DNA of 64,000 nucleotides, taken from NCBI GenBank assembly GCA_964350445.1, contig CAYGKA010000009.1, forward strand, positions 1-64,000, given 5' to 3'. Of this stretch, positions 30,501 through 39,937 are shown piece after piece. Position numbers and translations under genes: made by a program. The DNA is from Hwanghaeella sp964350445. Its GTDB lineage: Bacteria > Pseudomonadota > Alphaproteobacteria > UBA8366 > Aestuariispiraceae. The notes under the pieces were generated by a model. The model was not told the origin of the DNA and did not search any database. It worked only from the letters and a program-made list of their open reading frames with translations. The stretch's first letter is position 1; the number at the start of each line of letters is the position of its first letter.

Positions 30501-31967
30501 CTAGATGTCTAGCACCTTGCCGGGGTTCATCAACCCCTGCGGATCGAGCGTCGTCTTCAGCTTCCGCATCAGGTCCAGCTCCAGCTTGGTCTTGTAGCGT
30601 TTCAGCTCCTCACGCTTCAATTGGCCGATGCCGTGTTCGGCGCTGATCGAGCCGTTGAGGTCGGCCGTGATGCCATGGACGATGTCGTGAACCTGCGGCG
30701 AGGTCGCCATATAGGCGTCTGGATCCATGCCTTTCGGCTGGGTCACGTTGTAGTGGATGTTGCCGTCCCCGACATGGCCGAAGGGGTAGGGGCGGATGCC
30801 GTCCATGAATTCCAGCAAGGCTGCGTTGGATCGCTGAATGAATTCCGGGACCTTGCTGACGGGCACGGATACGTCGTGCTTAATCGACGCCCCTTCCGCC
30901 GCTTGGGCTTCGACGATCGCTTCCCGCAGGAACCAGATATCCGCCCGCTGCTGTTCCGATTGCGCGATCACCGCATCGATCACGATGCCGTCCTCGAATG
31001 CTTTTTCCAGCATGGTTTCCATGGCATCGTTCATCCGGTGCCCCGGTTCCAGGCCGGAAAATTCGAACAGGACGTTCCAGTCGTAACGGCCTTCCATCGC
31101 CCGTTTCGCCGTGTCGATATGCTCGTAGGCGAAGTCGAGCGTTATGCCGGCCAGCAGTTCGAAACTGCTCAGCGCATCGCCGCTGGCTGCGCGGGCGCGG
31201 GCCAAAAGTTCAAGACAGGCGTCGAGATCGCGGATCGCGCATAGCGTCGTCGCCCGTTCCTTGGGCAGCGGGAAGAGCTTCAGGACCGCAGCGGTGACGA
31301 TGCCCAACGTTCCTTCCGACCCGATGAACCATTGCTTCAGGTCATAACCGGTATTGTCCTTGCGCAAACGGCGCAGGCCGTTCCAGACCTCCCCAGTCGG
31401 CAGTACGACTTCCAGTCCGAGGACGAGGTCGCGGGTGTTCCCATAGCGCAGCACATTGATGCCGCCGGCGTTGGAGGCGATGTTGCCGCCGATCATGCAG
31501 GACCCTTCGGCCCCCAGGCTCAAAGGGAACAGCCGATCCTTGGCTTCCGCCACGTCCTGGAGGTCCTTCAAGACGCAGCCCGATTCAACGGTCATCGTGT
31601 AGTCGACCGGATCGACCTCCAGAACCTTGTTCATGCGCGCCAGGGAAAGCAGAACCGCGCCGCCGCTCTCATCCGGCGTCGCGGAGCCGACGCGGCTGGT
31701 ATTGCCGCCCTGCGGGACGACGGGGATGCCGGCCTCGTGGCAGACCTTCATGATGTCGGAGACCTGTGCTGTCGTTTCCGGTCGGACGAGCAGGGCGCAA
31801 GCGCCGTGGTAGTATCCGCGGGTATCCACCAACAGCGGGGCCAGCGTATCGGGATCTTGCGACCAGCCTTTCGGTCCCAGGATGTCCTTCAGCTTGTTCA
31901 ACACGTCGTCGGCCACGCTTTTTTCGGCGCGGCCACCATTTCCATCGGGCGCCATCGTCATATCCAA
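30501..31967 (-). CDS. FAD-binding D-2-hydroxyacid dehydrogenase (GlcD/D2HGDH type)
   Basis: A 488-residue protein with a VAO-type FAD domain (PQGGNTSRVG, about 87-96; GGNIASNAGGINVLRYGN, about 160-178) and a C-terminal FAD-linked oxidase domain with the metal-binding PFGHVGDGNIHYN and SAEHGIGQLK, ending DPQGLMNPGKVLDI. It oxidises a D-2-hydroxyacid such as D-lactate or D-2-hydroxyglutarate. It is upstream of the acyl-CoA dehydrogenase gene on the same strand with a 68-bp gap. Confidence 0.9.
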   Translation of the reverse strand: MDMTMAPDGNGGRAEKSVADDVLNKLKDILGPKGWSQDPDTLAPLLVDTRGYYHGACALLVRPETTAQVSDIMKVCHEAGIPVVPQGGNTSRVGSATPDESGGAVLLSLARMNKVLEVDPVDYTMTVESGCVLKDLQDVAEAKDRLFPLSLGAEGSCMIGGNIASNAGGINVLRYGNTRDLVLGLEVVLPTGEVWNGLRRLRKDNTGYDLKQWFIGSEGTLGIVTAAVLKLFPLPKERATTLCAIRDLDACLELLARARAASGDALSSFELLAGITLDFAYEHIDTAKRAMEGRYDWNVLFEFSGLEPGHRMNDAMETMLEKAFEDGIVIDAVIAQSEQQRADIWFLREAIVEAQAAEGASIKHDVSVPVSKVPEFIQRSNAALLEFMDGIRPYPFGHVGDGNIHYNVTQPKGMDPDAYMATSPQVHDIVHGITADLNGSISAEHGIGQLKREELKRYKTKLELDLMRKLKTTLDPQGLMNPGKVLDI

Positions 31968-32077
31968 AGTTTCGGGGCAGTCATATTAAACCCCAATTTA
32001 GACCGCCGGTAGCGGTTTGGCGAGGTAGCGCAGCGTTAAGACAGCTTGGCCGTAACACCAATAGTGACGGGCCGCCC

Positions 32078-33549
32078 TCAATCTCGCCGGAAGGTTTCGT
32101 TTCGGAGGATAGAGACGTCGTTGATCACATTCGGCGTCAGATCGGGATTGCGGTTGTCCTCCTGAATCCAAGAAATCAACGGCTTGAGGGTCTTGTTTCC
32201 CCAAATCTGGCTGACACATCCGAAAATAGCTTCCTCGAACCGGCTTCCGTTCAGGCTCGAGATCCAGCGGGTGAACAGTTCGACCATGGTTTCGAATTCC
32301 TCGCGTCCGACGCTCTTGTCGTCGCAAAGGGCTAGCAATCGCCGGGCCAGATTGTGCGGGCGGCGGGCAATCTCTGCGGTCAAAAACGGGCGCATGCGGA
32401 CCATGACGCTGCGCGACGACGCCGCGCCCAGGCAAGTGTCGTGCAACTGCTTGTAACTAAGGCGCTGACTTTCATGGCCGAACATGAAGGCGCTGAGGAC
32501 GGTAATGTCGAAATGAACCAGGTCATGGGTATCGTTCAGGCGGTCGATCTGGCGCAGCACGTAGTTCTCGGTCTCGGCTTGCAGGGCGGCATTGGCCAGT
32601 GAAACCAACCCTTGGATCACCAATTTTCTGTTAAGCGTGTAGAGGATCGCCAGGGAATCGAATTCCAAGGCATAAGGAAGAAAGTAGCCGGTTTCCTGGG
32701 CATGGAGATGGGCCACCTCGAAGGCGTCACGCGCGGTTTCCTGCTCCGGCGCGTCCGCGGTGTCCTGGTGTTTTGCGGCAGGGTTTTTGACTCCTTCGCC
32801 GGTGGCTTTCGCCTTGCTGTGATGCTGTTGGGCCCTGTCCAAGGCGGTTCTCACCAGGCTCGAAATTTGCCGGTCATAGCGGGAGACGGTGCCGGAGGAC
32901 GTGCCGGACAGGATGTCGCGAACCGGTTTGTACAAAATCGTCTCGCTATGTTTGTTCCGCATGTAGCCGCGGACGAGGACGGTCAGCAGCCTGCGGAAGC
33001 CATCCCGGAAATGAGGCGTGAACAGGAAAAGCGGCGGAATGCCGTCATCTCGGCCCGGTTTGCCGTGGCGGGGGTTTTCCCGGACCTCGGCGCACAGGAA
33101 TGACAAGACATCGCCCATGACCTCGGCCGCCCTGTCGATAACGGCCGCTTCCTCGTCCAGGTAGCGATAGGTGTCCTTGACAGCGGGCTCTTGCTCTTCG
33201 ACTTCGTAGAGCAGGGGAAGGACGCGNNNNNNNNNNNNNNNNNNNNNNNNNNNNNNNNNNNNNNNNNNNNNNNNNNNNNNNNNNNNNNNNNNNNNNNNNN
33301 NNNNNNNNNNNNNNNNNNNNNNNNNNACGCGGTCGCCAACTGGACACGGCCCGGATGCCGGGATGTCTTAAGGCCGTGAAGATAGTCGAGCAGACCCGCC
33401 ACATCGCGCCTTGCCGAGCGCATATCCGACGTGGCGGCGACGCTGGAAACCACAGCGCCGACGATGTCGGAAACAGCGGCGTCTATCTCCGGTCGGCTGC
33501 TGCCGGGTTTAAGGTCGGCGAATAGTGCGATGCTCTTGTTGAACGACAC
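32078..33549 (-). CDS. Unrecognised helical protein, interrupted by assembly gap
   Basis: The N-terminus (33549, MSFNKSIALFADLKPG) and the main part (reading to the stop at 32078) lie on either side of 100 Ns at 33227-33326. The two frames do not match across exactly 100 bases, so the true gap length differs. Right of the gap the protein resumes RVLPLLYEVEEQEPAV and continues for about 380 residues of helices rich in Leu, Arg and Asp, with no signal peptide or clear membrane segment. I do not recognise a family. It is encoded 213 bp upstream of the Mrp operon end, same strand. Confidence 0.65.
33227..33326. other. Assembly gap (100 N) inside a gene
   Basis: A second run of exactly 100 N. Unlike the first gap, the flanks share only about 5 bp, so this may hide real missing sequence. 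Confidence 0.95.
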
Positions 33550-33762
33550 GGTTTAAGATGCTCGCGAAGCTTAAATTCGTAAATTCTTATACGAGAGTAA
33601 GCCAAAACGGCACCGTTTTCCAAAAAAGAGCTCTTCAGCCGCTCCGCGCGCTTCTTTGTACCCGAAATGTGCAGTATTCGGACCCTAAACAGGGGCAATG
33701 GTAATTGGGGAATTCAAGCCGAAATTACCGCGGTTCCGACAAACCCGCCGCCGGGTCCGATA

Positions 33763-34158
33763 TCAGAGCGGCGCGTCGCGTTTGGCTTCGGCGAGGGCGC
33801 GGGCCTCATCGCTTTCATAGCTGGCCCAAGGGCGGTCCGTGCCCGTTTTCGGCAGGGTGTCCGCCGGCACGTTTCGATGCAGGTAGGTCTTGGCGATAAA
33901 ATTCGCCGTTATCGGGGCGGTCAGGAACAGGAACAGGGTGATCAGCAACTCGTGGAACGACAGTCCGTCACCCAGGATCAGGAAATAGAGCATCGACGCG
34001 ACCAGTACGCCGCCGACGCCCAGCGTCGTCGCCTTGGTTGGCGCATGCAGCCGCGTCATCAGGTCCGGCAGTTTTAGAAGGCCGAAGGACCCGACCAAGC
34101 CGAATATCCCGCCAATGACGAGGCAGGCCGTGATGAGGATTTCAGCGAACAGGTCCAT
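33763..34158 (-). CDS. mrpG: Mrp/Pha monovalent cation/H+ antiporter subunit G
   Basis: A 131-residue protein with three hydrophobic segments and the MnhG consensus GIFGLVGSFGLLKLPDLMTRLHAPTKATTLG. It is the last gene of the Mrp operon. The C-terminal tail (about 100-131) is hydrophilic. It is required, with the other subunits, for Na+/H+ or K+/H+ exchange in the inner membrane. Confidence 0.93.
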   Translation of the reverse strand: MDLFAEILITACLVIGGIFGLVGSFGLLKLPDLMTRLHAPTKATTLGVGGVLVASMLYFLILGDGLSFHELLITLFLFLTAPITANFIAKTYLHRNVPADTLPKTGTDRPWASYESDEARALAEAKRDAPL

Positions 34159-34167
34159 GGTATCCCT

Positions 34168-34437
34168 CTATTCGATGATGTCGCCGCGCAACAGGAAGCG
34201 GGTATAGGCCACGGTGGAGATGAAGCCGGTCATCGCGAGCAGCATTGACGCCTCGAAATAAACCGTCGTCCCCTTTTGGATGCCATACAGGCCGAGCAGG
34301 GCGATCGCATTGATGACCATGGTGTCGAGCGCCAGGATCCGATCGGCGACGGTCGGGGCCTCGATGATACGGTAGAGGTTCATCAGCAGCGCCAAGCCGA
34401 AACAGGCGAAGGCGAAGAGCAGCGCGTACTCGATCAT
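34168..34437 (-). CDS. mrpF: Mrp/Pha antiporter subunit F
   Basis: An 89-residue protein with three transmembrane helices; the conserved MrpF region PTVADRILALDTMVINAIALL is present (residues about 29-49, quoted in part: TVADRILALDTM). Start at the ATG 34437, which overlaps the stop of mrpE by 4 bp (ATGA). Upstream in-frame codons are antisense to nothing but lie inside mrpE, so the short start is preferred. 9 bp separate it from mrpG. Confidence 0.93.
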   Translation of the reverse strand: MIEYALLFAFACFGLALLMNLYRIIEAPTVADRILALDTMVINAIALLGLYGIQKGTTVYFEASMLLAMTGFISTVAYTRFLLRGDIIE

Positions 34438-34925
34438 TCGAAAATCTCCTTCAGGCGGCGTTCGTACCGGTCCTTGATCTCGTCCCGGACGGCATCCGGG
34501 TCCGGTGCGTCGAGGCAATGGACCAGCAGGCTGCGACCGCAGGCGGAGACATCGGCGGAGACCGTGCCGGGCGTCATCGTGATGGACCCTGCCAGCACCG
34601 TGATCGCCTCTGGCGTGCGGATGTCCAGCGGGATCGAGACCCAGTTCGGACTCATTTCGCTATTGCGCTTGAAAAGAATAATCCTGGCGACAACGACATT
34701 GGAGACGATGATGTCCCACAGCACGATCAGCATGTATTCGATGATCATCGGCAAGTTGGCGAGGCGCGGGCGATTGGGCCAATAGGGGGCGGTCATGATC
34801 GGGATGGCCAGGCCCAATATCAGGCCGAGAACGAGGTTCCCGAGACTGAGCGAGTTCATCATCATCTGCCAGACCACGACCAGAAGCAGCGTCAGCCAGG
34901 GATGCGGCAGGATCTTGCGGAACAT
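34434..34925 (-). CDS. mrpE: Mrp/Pha antiporter subunit E
   Basis: A 163-residue MnhE-family protein: two N-terminal hydrophobic helices (LTLLLVVVWQMMMNSLSLGN, about 9-28, and the GLAIPIMTAPYW region), then a cytoplasmic domain with MSPNWVSIPLD and LAGSITMTPGTVS, the family signature. It ends in a 4-bp overlap with mrpF. Confidence 0.93.
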   Translation of the reverse strand: MFRKILPHPWLTLLLVVVWQMMMNSLSLGNLVLGLILGLAIPIMTAPYWPNRPRLANLPMIIEYMLIVLWDIIVSNVVVARIILFKRNSEMSPNWVSIPLDIRTPEAITVLAGSITMTPGTVSADVSACGRSLLVHCLDAPDPDAVRDEIKDRYERRLKEIFE

Positions 34926-34939
34926 CTTCGTGCCTCCCC

Positions 34940-36478
34940 TTATCGTGCGCCAAGAACGCCGGAGATGTAGTTCTCCGTAGCGTATAGCTGGGCGGCGGTG
35001 TCGCCCAGGAAGTCATTGACCGGTCCGGCGAGGACGCTCAACAGCACCAAAGCGGCCAGGAGGCCTCCCGTGGCGACCAACGGCAGGCGCGGGAAGGCGG
35101 CCGCCTGTTCAGGGGTATCCCCGGTCGCCTCTCCGGGCGTCTCTTCTTCCGTCTCGGTGGTTTTCCAAAAGATCTTGCTGCCCGCCTGCGCGAATCCAAG
35201 GACGGCGACCAAGGTCGTGGCGAGGATGACGCCCCAGATCAGCCAGACATCCTCGCTGACGCGTACCGCATCCAGGATCAGCAACTTGCCGATGAAGCCC
35301 GACAGCGGCGGCATTCCGGCGCTGGCGATCGCCGCGGCGAAGAACAGGCTTGCGAGCAAGCCGTGCTGGGCCATGGCGGGTGCAGGCACCAGTGCATCGC
35401 CCACAGCGCCGCGTCTTTCACGTACCATATCCACCACCAGGAACATCATCGCCCCCGCGATCGTCGAATGGATCATGTAGTAAAGTGCGGCCTGTGTCGT
35501 TTCCGGCGTGAAGACGGAAATCGCGATCAGCAGTGTTCCCATCGATCCGATGGCGGAAAAAGCGGCCAGCCGGCCCAGTTTGCTCGCGCCGAGCACGCCG
35601 ACCATGCCGACGGCCAAGGTCACCAGCGCCGCGACAAGGAACCAGGGCCCTGTAAGCTCTTCCGTGACCGCGACGTCCGGCCCGAAGACCAGCGTATACA
35701 TGCGCAGGATCGCGTAGGCACCGACCTTGGTCATGATCGCGAATAGGGCGGCGACCGGGGCGGGGGCCTCGGCATAGGTCTCCGGGAGCCAGAAATGCAG
35801 CGGCAGCAAGGCCGCCTTGATCGCGAAGACCAGCAGCAGCAGCATCGCACCGACCCGCAGAAGCGCGGTGTCGTCCGCCGGCAGTTCAGACACACGGACG
35901 GCGAGGTCGGCCATGTTCAGGGTTCCGGTCACGGCATAGAGCGTGCCCAGGGCGAACAGGAACAGGGTCGAACCGAGCAGATTGTAGAGCACGTATTGCA
36001 GGCCCGCGCGGAACCGCCGACCGCCGCCGCCATGGATCATCAATCCGTAGGAGGCGATCAACAGGACTTCAAAGAAGACGAAGAGGTTGAAGGCGTCGCC
36101 CGTCAGGAAGGCCCCGCAAATTCCCATCAGTTGGAACTGGAACAAGGCGTGAAAATGGTGTCCCCGGGCATCCCAGTTCGACCCGATGGCATAGAGCACA
36201 ACGATGAACGCCAGGACCGACGTGATCAGGACCATCAGCGCGGAAAGGCGGTCGAGGACCAGCACGATCCCGAAGGGGGCGGGCCAATTGCCCAATTCGT
36301 AAACACCGATCCGGCCTGACGCGGATTCCACCAACAGCCCAATGGCGATGGCGACAAGCGCGGCGCAGGAACCGAGCGAGAAGACGCGCTGCAAGCCCTG
36401 GTGATGACGCATGGCAAGAACAATAACGGCCGCCATCAAGGACGGCAGAACGACCGGTGCGATGATCCAATGGTTCAT
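34940..36478 (-). CDS. mrpD: Mrp/Pha antiporter subunit D
   Basis: A 512-residue protein of the complex I NuoL/M/N-like family with about 14 transmembrane helices. The proton-channel core contains the conserved Lys in FAIKAALLPLHFWLPETYAEAP and the Glu in GDAFNLFVFFEVLLIASY. It forms half of the ion-translocating machinery together with MrpA. It overlaps mrpC by 4 bp and is 14 bp upstream of mrpE. Confidence 0.94.
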   Translation of the reverse strand: MNHWIIAPVVLPSLMAAVIVLAMRHHQGLQRVFSLGSCAALVAIAIGLLVESASGRIGVYELGNWPAPFGIVLVLDRLSALMVLITSVLAFIVVLYAIGSNWDARGHHFHALFQFQLMGICGAFLTGDAFNLFVFFEVLLIASYGLMIHGGGGRRFRAGLQYVLYNLLGSTLFLFALGTLYAVTGTLNMADLAVRVSELPADDTALLRVGAMLLLLVFAIKAALLPLHFWLPETYAEAPAPVAALFAIMTKVGAYAILRMYTLVFGPDVAVTEELTGPWFLVAALVTLAVGMVGVLGASKLGRLAAFSAIGSMGTLLIAISVFTPETTQAALYYMIHSTIAGAMMFLVVDMVRERRGAVGDALVPAPAMAQHGLLASLFFAAAIASAGMPPLSGFIGKLLILDAVRVSEDVWLIWGVILATTLVAVLGFAQAGSKIFWKTTETEEETPGEATGDTPEQAAAFPRLPLVATGGLLAALVLLSVLAGPVNDFLGDTAAQLYATENYISGVLGAR

Positions 36479-36819
36479 GTATCGGCCTCTTTATCGTCGA
36501 GGCCGATATCGACCGCATCGGTCCGCGCCGACAGAAAGGCGCCCAGTGCCAACAGCACGACCACTGCGGTCATGCCGAAGGAAATCACGATAGCGGTCAG
36601 GACCAGCGCCTGCGGCAGCGGATCGGTATAGGCGGTCGCGCTGTCGCTCAAAACCGGCGGCAGGTCGATCGCCAGCCTTCCGGTCGCGAATAGAAAGACA
36701 TTGACCGCATAGGACAGCATCGAGATTCCCAGGATCACCGGAAAGCTTCGAAAGCGTAGGACGAGGTATAAGCCGGCCGCCGTCAAAACGCCGATGGCGC
36801 TGGCCACGAGGAATTCCAT
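36475..36819 (-). CDS. mrpC: Mrp/Pha antiporter subunit C (NuoK-like)
   Basis: A 114-residue protein with three transmembrane helices, homologous to NuoK of complex I (FPVILGISMLSYAVNVFLF, then DPLPQALVLTAIVISFGMTA, the family signature). It abuts mrpA: the ATG at 36819 immediately follows the mrpA stop. Confidence 0.93.
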   Translation of the reverse strand: MEFLVASAIGVLTAAGLYLVLRFRSFPVILGISMLSYAVNVFLFATGRLAIDLPPVLSDSATAYTDPLPQALVLTAIVISFGMTAVVVLLALGAFLSARTDAVDIGLDDKEADT

Positions 36820-39717
36820 CTACGCCTCCTTCCCGGCGGTAACAGCCGCATCATTCGATGCCATCTTGGCCAATCTCCGCGCCGGATCGATGTCCATCGG
36901 CAACTGGTTCACCGTTTCACCGGCACGCCGCGCCATGCTGGACAAGCTGTCCAGCGCCAGCATCACGGCCCCGATCACGCACAGGAAGACGCCGACATCG
37001 AAGGCCATTGCGGTCGCCAGTTCGAACTTTTCCAAAGGCGGTATCGTGACATAGCCGAAATCGCTGGTCAGGAAGGGGCGCCCGGCGAACCAGGCCCCGA
37101 CGCCGGTCAAGCAGGCGGCCATGACGCCGAGAGCGATCGTCGTGTGATAGGGCACCCGCTGGCGCGCGACGGCCCAGGCGAACCCGCTGGCCATGTACTG
37201 CATCACCAAGGCGATGGCCACGACCAAGCCGGCGATGAAGCCGCCGCCGGGCTCGTTATGGCCGCGCAGGAAGATATAGACACCTGCCATCAGGGCGATC
37301 GGCATCATCACGCGCGAGGCGATCACCATCATCAGCGGGTGACGGTCGCCGGCCTTCGGCGCGTCGAGTGCGCCGCTTGCCAGCCAACGTCCGCCGGCAC
37401 CGCCCAGCACCGACTGGGACAGGGCATAGATGACCAGCGCCGCGATCCCCAATACGATGATTTCGCCGAAAGTATCGTAGCCTCGGAAGTCGACCAGGAT
37501 GACGTTGACCACGTTGGTGCCGCCGCCGCCTGAATACGAATTTTCCAAGTGAAAGGCGGAGATCGACTGCTGCGCGAAATCGCCGATCAGAATGGCGTAG
37601 GTCAGCCCCGCAACAGCCAGTCCGCCCGCGCCCGCGATAACCCCGTCCCGCAACCGCCGTCCGGGCGAGCTTTCCTTCGGGCTTGTCTTGGGCAGGAAGT
37701 TAAGCGCCAGCAGCAGCAGGACGATCGTCACGACCTCGACAGAAATCTGCGTCAGGGCCAGGTCGGGGGCCGAGAAATATATGAACCCGAGCGAGACGAC
37801 CAACCCGACCACGCCCATCAGGATCAACACGAGAACCCGGTTCCGGTGGAAGACGACCATGCCGAGCGAGCAGAGCATCAGCAGCGCCCAACTGATGGCG
37901 GGTACCGGTGTGATCGGCAGCGGTTCGCGCAGCGGGGCGGCGGTTTCCCCGCCCATCCAAGCGAAAAGCCCTGCCGCGATCACGGCGATGGAGAAAATCG
38001 CGGCGAAACGCGACAGCGACCCGTCATGCAACAGGTCCGTAATCCAGCGGCCGAAGACAGTCGCGGTACGGGCTATGCCGTCGAAGATCTGCTTTGCCTC
38101 GGGGCGGGGGGCCGAGTCCCAGCGCGGGGCCAGGCCCGGATGCAACTTCAGCAATGCCGCGCCGCCGCCGACCGCAATGATCGACATGAACAGCGCGGGC
38201 GTGACGCCATGCCAGAGCTTGAGCGAGAAATAGGGAAGTTCCCCCCCGATCACGGCGCCGGCCGTCGTCCGCACCAGGGGATCGACCAAGACCGGCACGG
38301 CCCCGATCAAGACCACCAACAGCACCAGGAATCCCGGTGAAGCCCACATGCCAAAGTCGGGATCGTGCGGCTTGGCCGGATAGTCCTGCCGCACCGGGCC
38401 AAGGAAGACGTGGACGATAAACCGGAAAGAATAGGCAACCGAGAACAGCGCGCCGACCGTCGCCACCGCGGGGACCAGCCAGGGCATGCCGGCCCATACG
38501 GTATGCGCCGCTTCCTCCAGCATCATTTCCTTCGACAGGAAGCCGTTCAGCGGCGGTATGCCCGCCATCGACAGCGCGGCGACCGTGGCGATAGTGAAGG
38601 TCACCGGCATCAGGTGGCGCAGCCCGCCAAGGCGTTTGATATCGCGGGTATGGGCCTCGTGATCGACAATCCCGGCGGTCATGAACAGGGCCGCCTTGAA
38701 GGTCGCGTGGTTGATGATGTGGAAAACCGCGATCACGGCGGCCAGCGGCGTGCCAAATCCCAACAGCATCGTGATGAAGCCAAGATGACTGACCGTGGAA
38801 AACGCCAGCAGCGCCTTCAAATCATCCTTGAACAACGCGATCAGGGCGCCCAGCACCATGGTGACAAGGCCTGTTGTCGCGACGATGTAAAACCATTCCG
38901 GCGTGCCGGCCAGAACCGGCCACATCCGCGCCATCAGGAACAGGCCGGCCTTCACCATGGTGGCGGAATGCAGATAGGCGGAGACCGGCGTCGGCGCGGC
39001 CATTGCGTGGGGCAGCCAGAAATGGAACGGAAACTGTGCCGATTTGGTGAAGCAGCCGAGCAGGATCAGAAGCAGCGCCGGAAGATAGAGCGGGGACGCC
39101 TGGATCGCGTCCTTGTGTTGCAGAATGACGCTGAGGTCATAGCTGCCCACGATGTCGCCCAGGATCAGCATACCCCCGATCATCGCGAGCCCGCCCAGGC
39201 CGGTCACGGTCAGCGCCATCCGCGCGCCCTGGCGGCCTTCCGGCAGATGCTTCCAGTACCCGATCAAAAGGAACGAGGATAGCGAGGTCAATTCCCAGAA
39301 AATCAACAGAAGCAGTATGTTGTCCGACAGGACGATCCCGACCATCGCACCCTGGAAAAGCAGCAGATAGGTGTAGAACTGCCCCATCGGGTCCTGCCGC
39401 GACAGGTAAAACCGCGCGTAGAGGATGATCAGCAGGCCAATCCCCAGGATCAGCCCGGCAAACAGCAGTCCCAGCCCGTCCAGAAAGAAGTTCACGTTCA
39501 ACCCCAGCATGGGCAGCCAGGGGAGTTTGAAATGCAGCACCTCACCGCCGATCACGATGGGCGCGCAGATCATCAGCATGGTAAAGGCCAGAAGCGTGGG
39601 AATGGCTGCGGTAACGGCACAGGCGTTCCGGCCCGCCTGGATCATCAAGCCTGGAAACAACGCGCCAACGAAAGGCAGCATCGCGATCAGGGGCAGGAAG
39701 GTGCCGACCGACTCCAT
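36820..39717 (-). CDS. mrpA: Mrp/Pha antiporter subunit A fused to subunit B
   Basis: A 965-residue protein and first gene of the operon. Residues 1 to about 780 are the NuoL-like MrpA with MbhD-type helices; the conserved GLIKxAQFPFHFWLPHAMAAPT-type core reads CFTKSAQFPFHFWLPHAM. The last part (MIASRVMMPIALMAGVYIFL, then GHNEPGGGFIAGLVVAIALV) is the MnhB domain, so A and B are one chain. No separate mrpB exists between A and C, which confirms a group 2 (Pha, six-gene) operon. It contributes to Na+ and pH homeostasis. The 220 bp upstream should hold the promoter. Confidence 0.95.
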   Translation of the reverse strand: MESVGTFLPLIAMLPFVGALFPGLMIQAGRNACAVTAAIPTLLAFTMLMICAPIVIGGEVLHFKLPWLPMLGLNVNFFLDGLGLLFAGLILGIGLLIILYARFYLSRQDPMGQFYTYLLLFQGAMVGIVLSDNILLLLIFWELTSLSSFLLIGYWKHLPEGRQGARMALTVTGLGGLAMIGGMLILGDIVGSYDLSVILQHKDAIQASPLYLPALLLILLGCFTKSAQFPFHFWLPHAMAAPTPVSAYLHSATMVKAGLFLMARMWPVLAGTPEWFYIVATTGLVTMVLGALIALFKDDLKALLAFSTVSHLGFITMLLGFGTPLAAVIAVFHIINHATFKAALFMTAGIVDHEAHTRDIKRLGGLRHLMPVTFTIATVAALSMAGIPPLNGFLSKEMMLEEAAHTVWAGMPWLVPAVATVGALFSVAYSFRFIVHVFLGPVRQDYPAKPHDPDFGMWASPGFLVLLVVLIGAVPVLVDPLVRTTAGAVIGGELPYFSLKLWHGVTPALFMSIIAVGGGAALLKLHPGLAPRWDSAPRPEAKQIFDGIARTATVFGRWITDLLHDGSLSRFAAIFSIAVIAAGLFAWMGGETAAPLREPLPITPVPAISWALLMLCSLGMVVFHRNRVLVLILMGVVGLVVSLGFIYFSAPDLALTQISVEVVTIVLLLLALNFLPKTSPKESSPGRRLRDGVIAGAGGLAVAGLTYAILIGDFAQQSISAFHLENSYSGGGGTNVVNVILVDFRGYDTFGEIIVLGIAALVIYALSQSVLGGAGGRWLASGALDAPKAGDRHPLMMVIASRVMMPIALMAGVYIFLRGHNEPGGGFIAGLVVAIALVMQYMASGFAWAVARQRVPYHTTIALGVMAACLTGVGAWFAGRPFLTSDFGYVTIPPLEKFELATAMAFDVGVFLCVIGAVMLALDSLSSMARRAGETVNQLPMDIDPARRLAKMASNDAAVTAGKEA

Positions 39718-39937
39718 CTATCGATTTCCCCCTAGTCTCCCATGCGCGCCGGTGGTCGGCGTGCCGTTTCTTATTCTAAAACCTGATCTTTCCCATCGGC
39801 ATGGTGCCCCGCTTTTCATGCTTTTGCACCTTTTGCCGTCCAAGGCGGCTTCATCGCCTCGGCTTCCCGTTTGATGAGGGTGATTTAGGGGATTTGCCTA
39901 TAATGACAAGCATTTTCGCCGCATCCGCAGTTGAAAA

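Noticed and set aside
28597..30504. A 635-codon open frame on the plus strand opposite the acyl-CoA dehydrogenase gene.
   Set aside because: High GC gives long antisense frames; the minus-strand protein has clear acyl-CoA dehydrogenase motifs and the antisense product has none.
33222..33332. Whether the second N gap is also an unmerged overlap.
   Set aside because: The flanks share only about five bases, unlike the 55-bp identity at the first gap.
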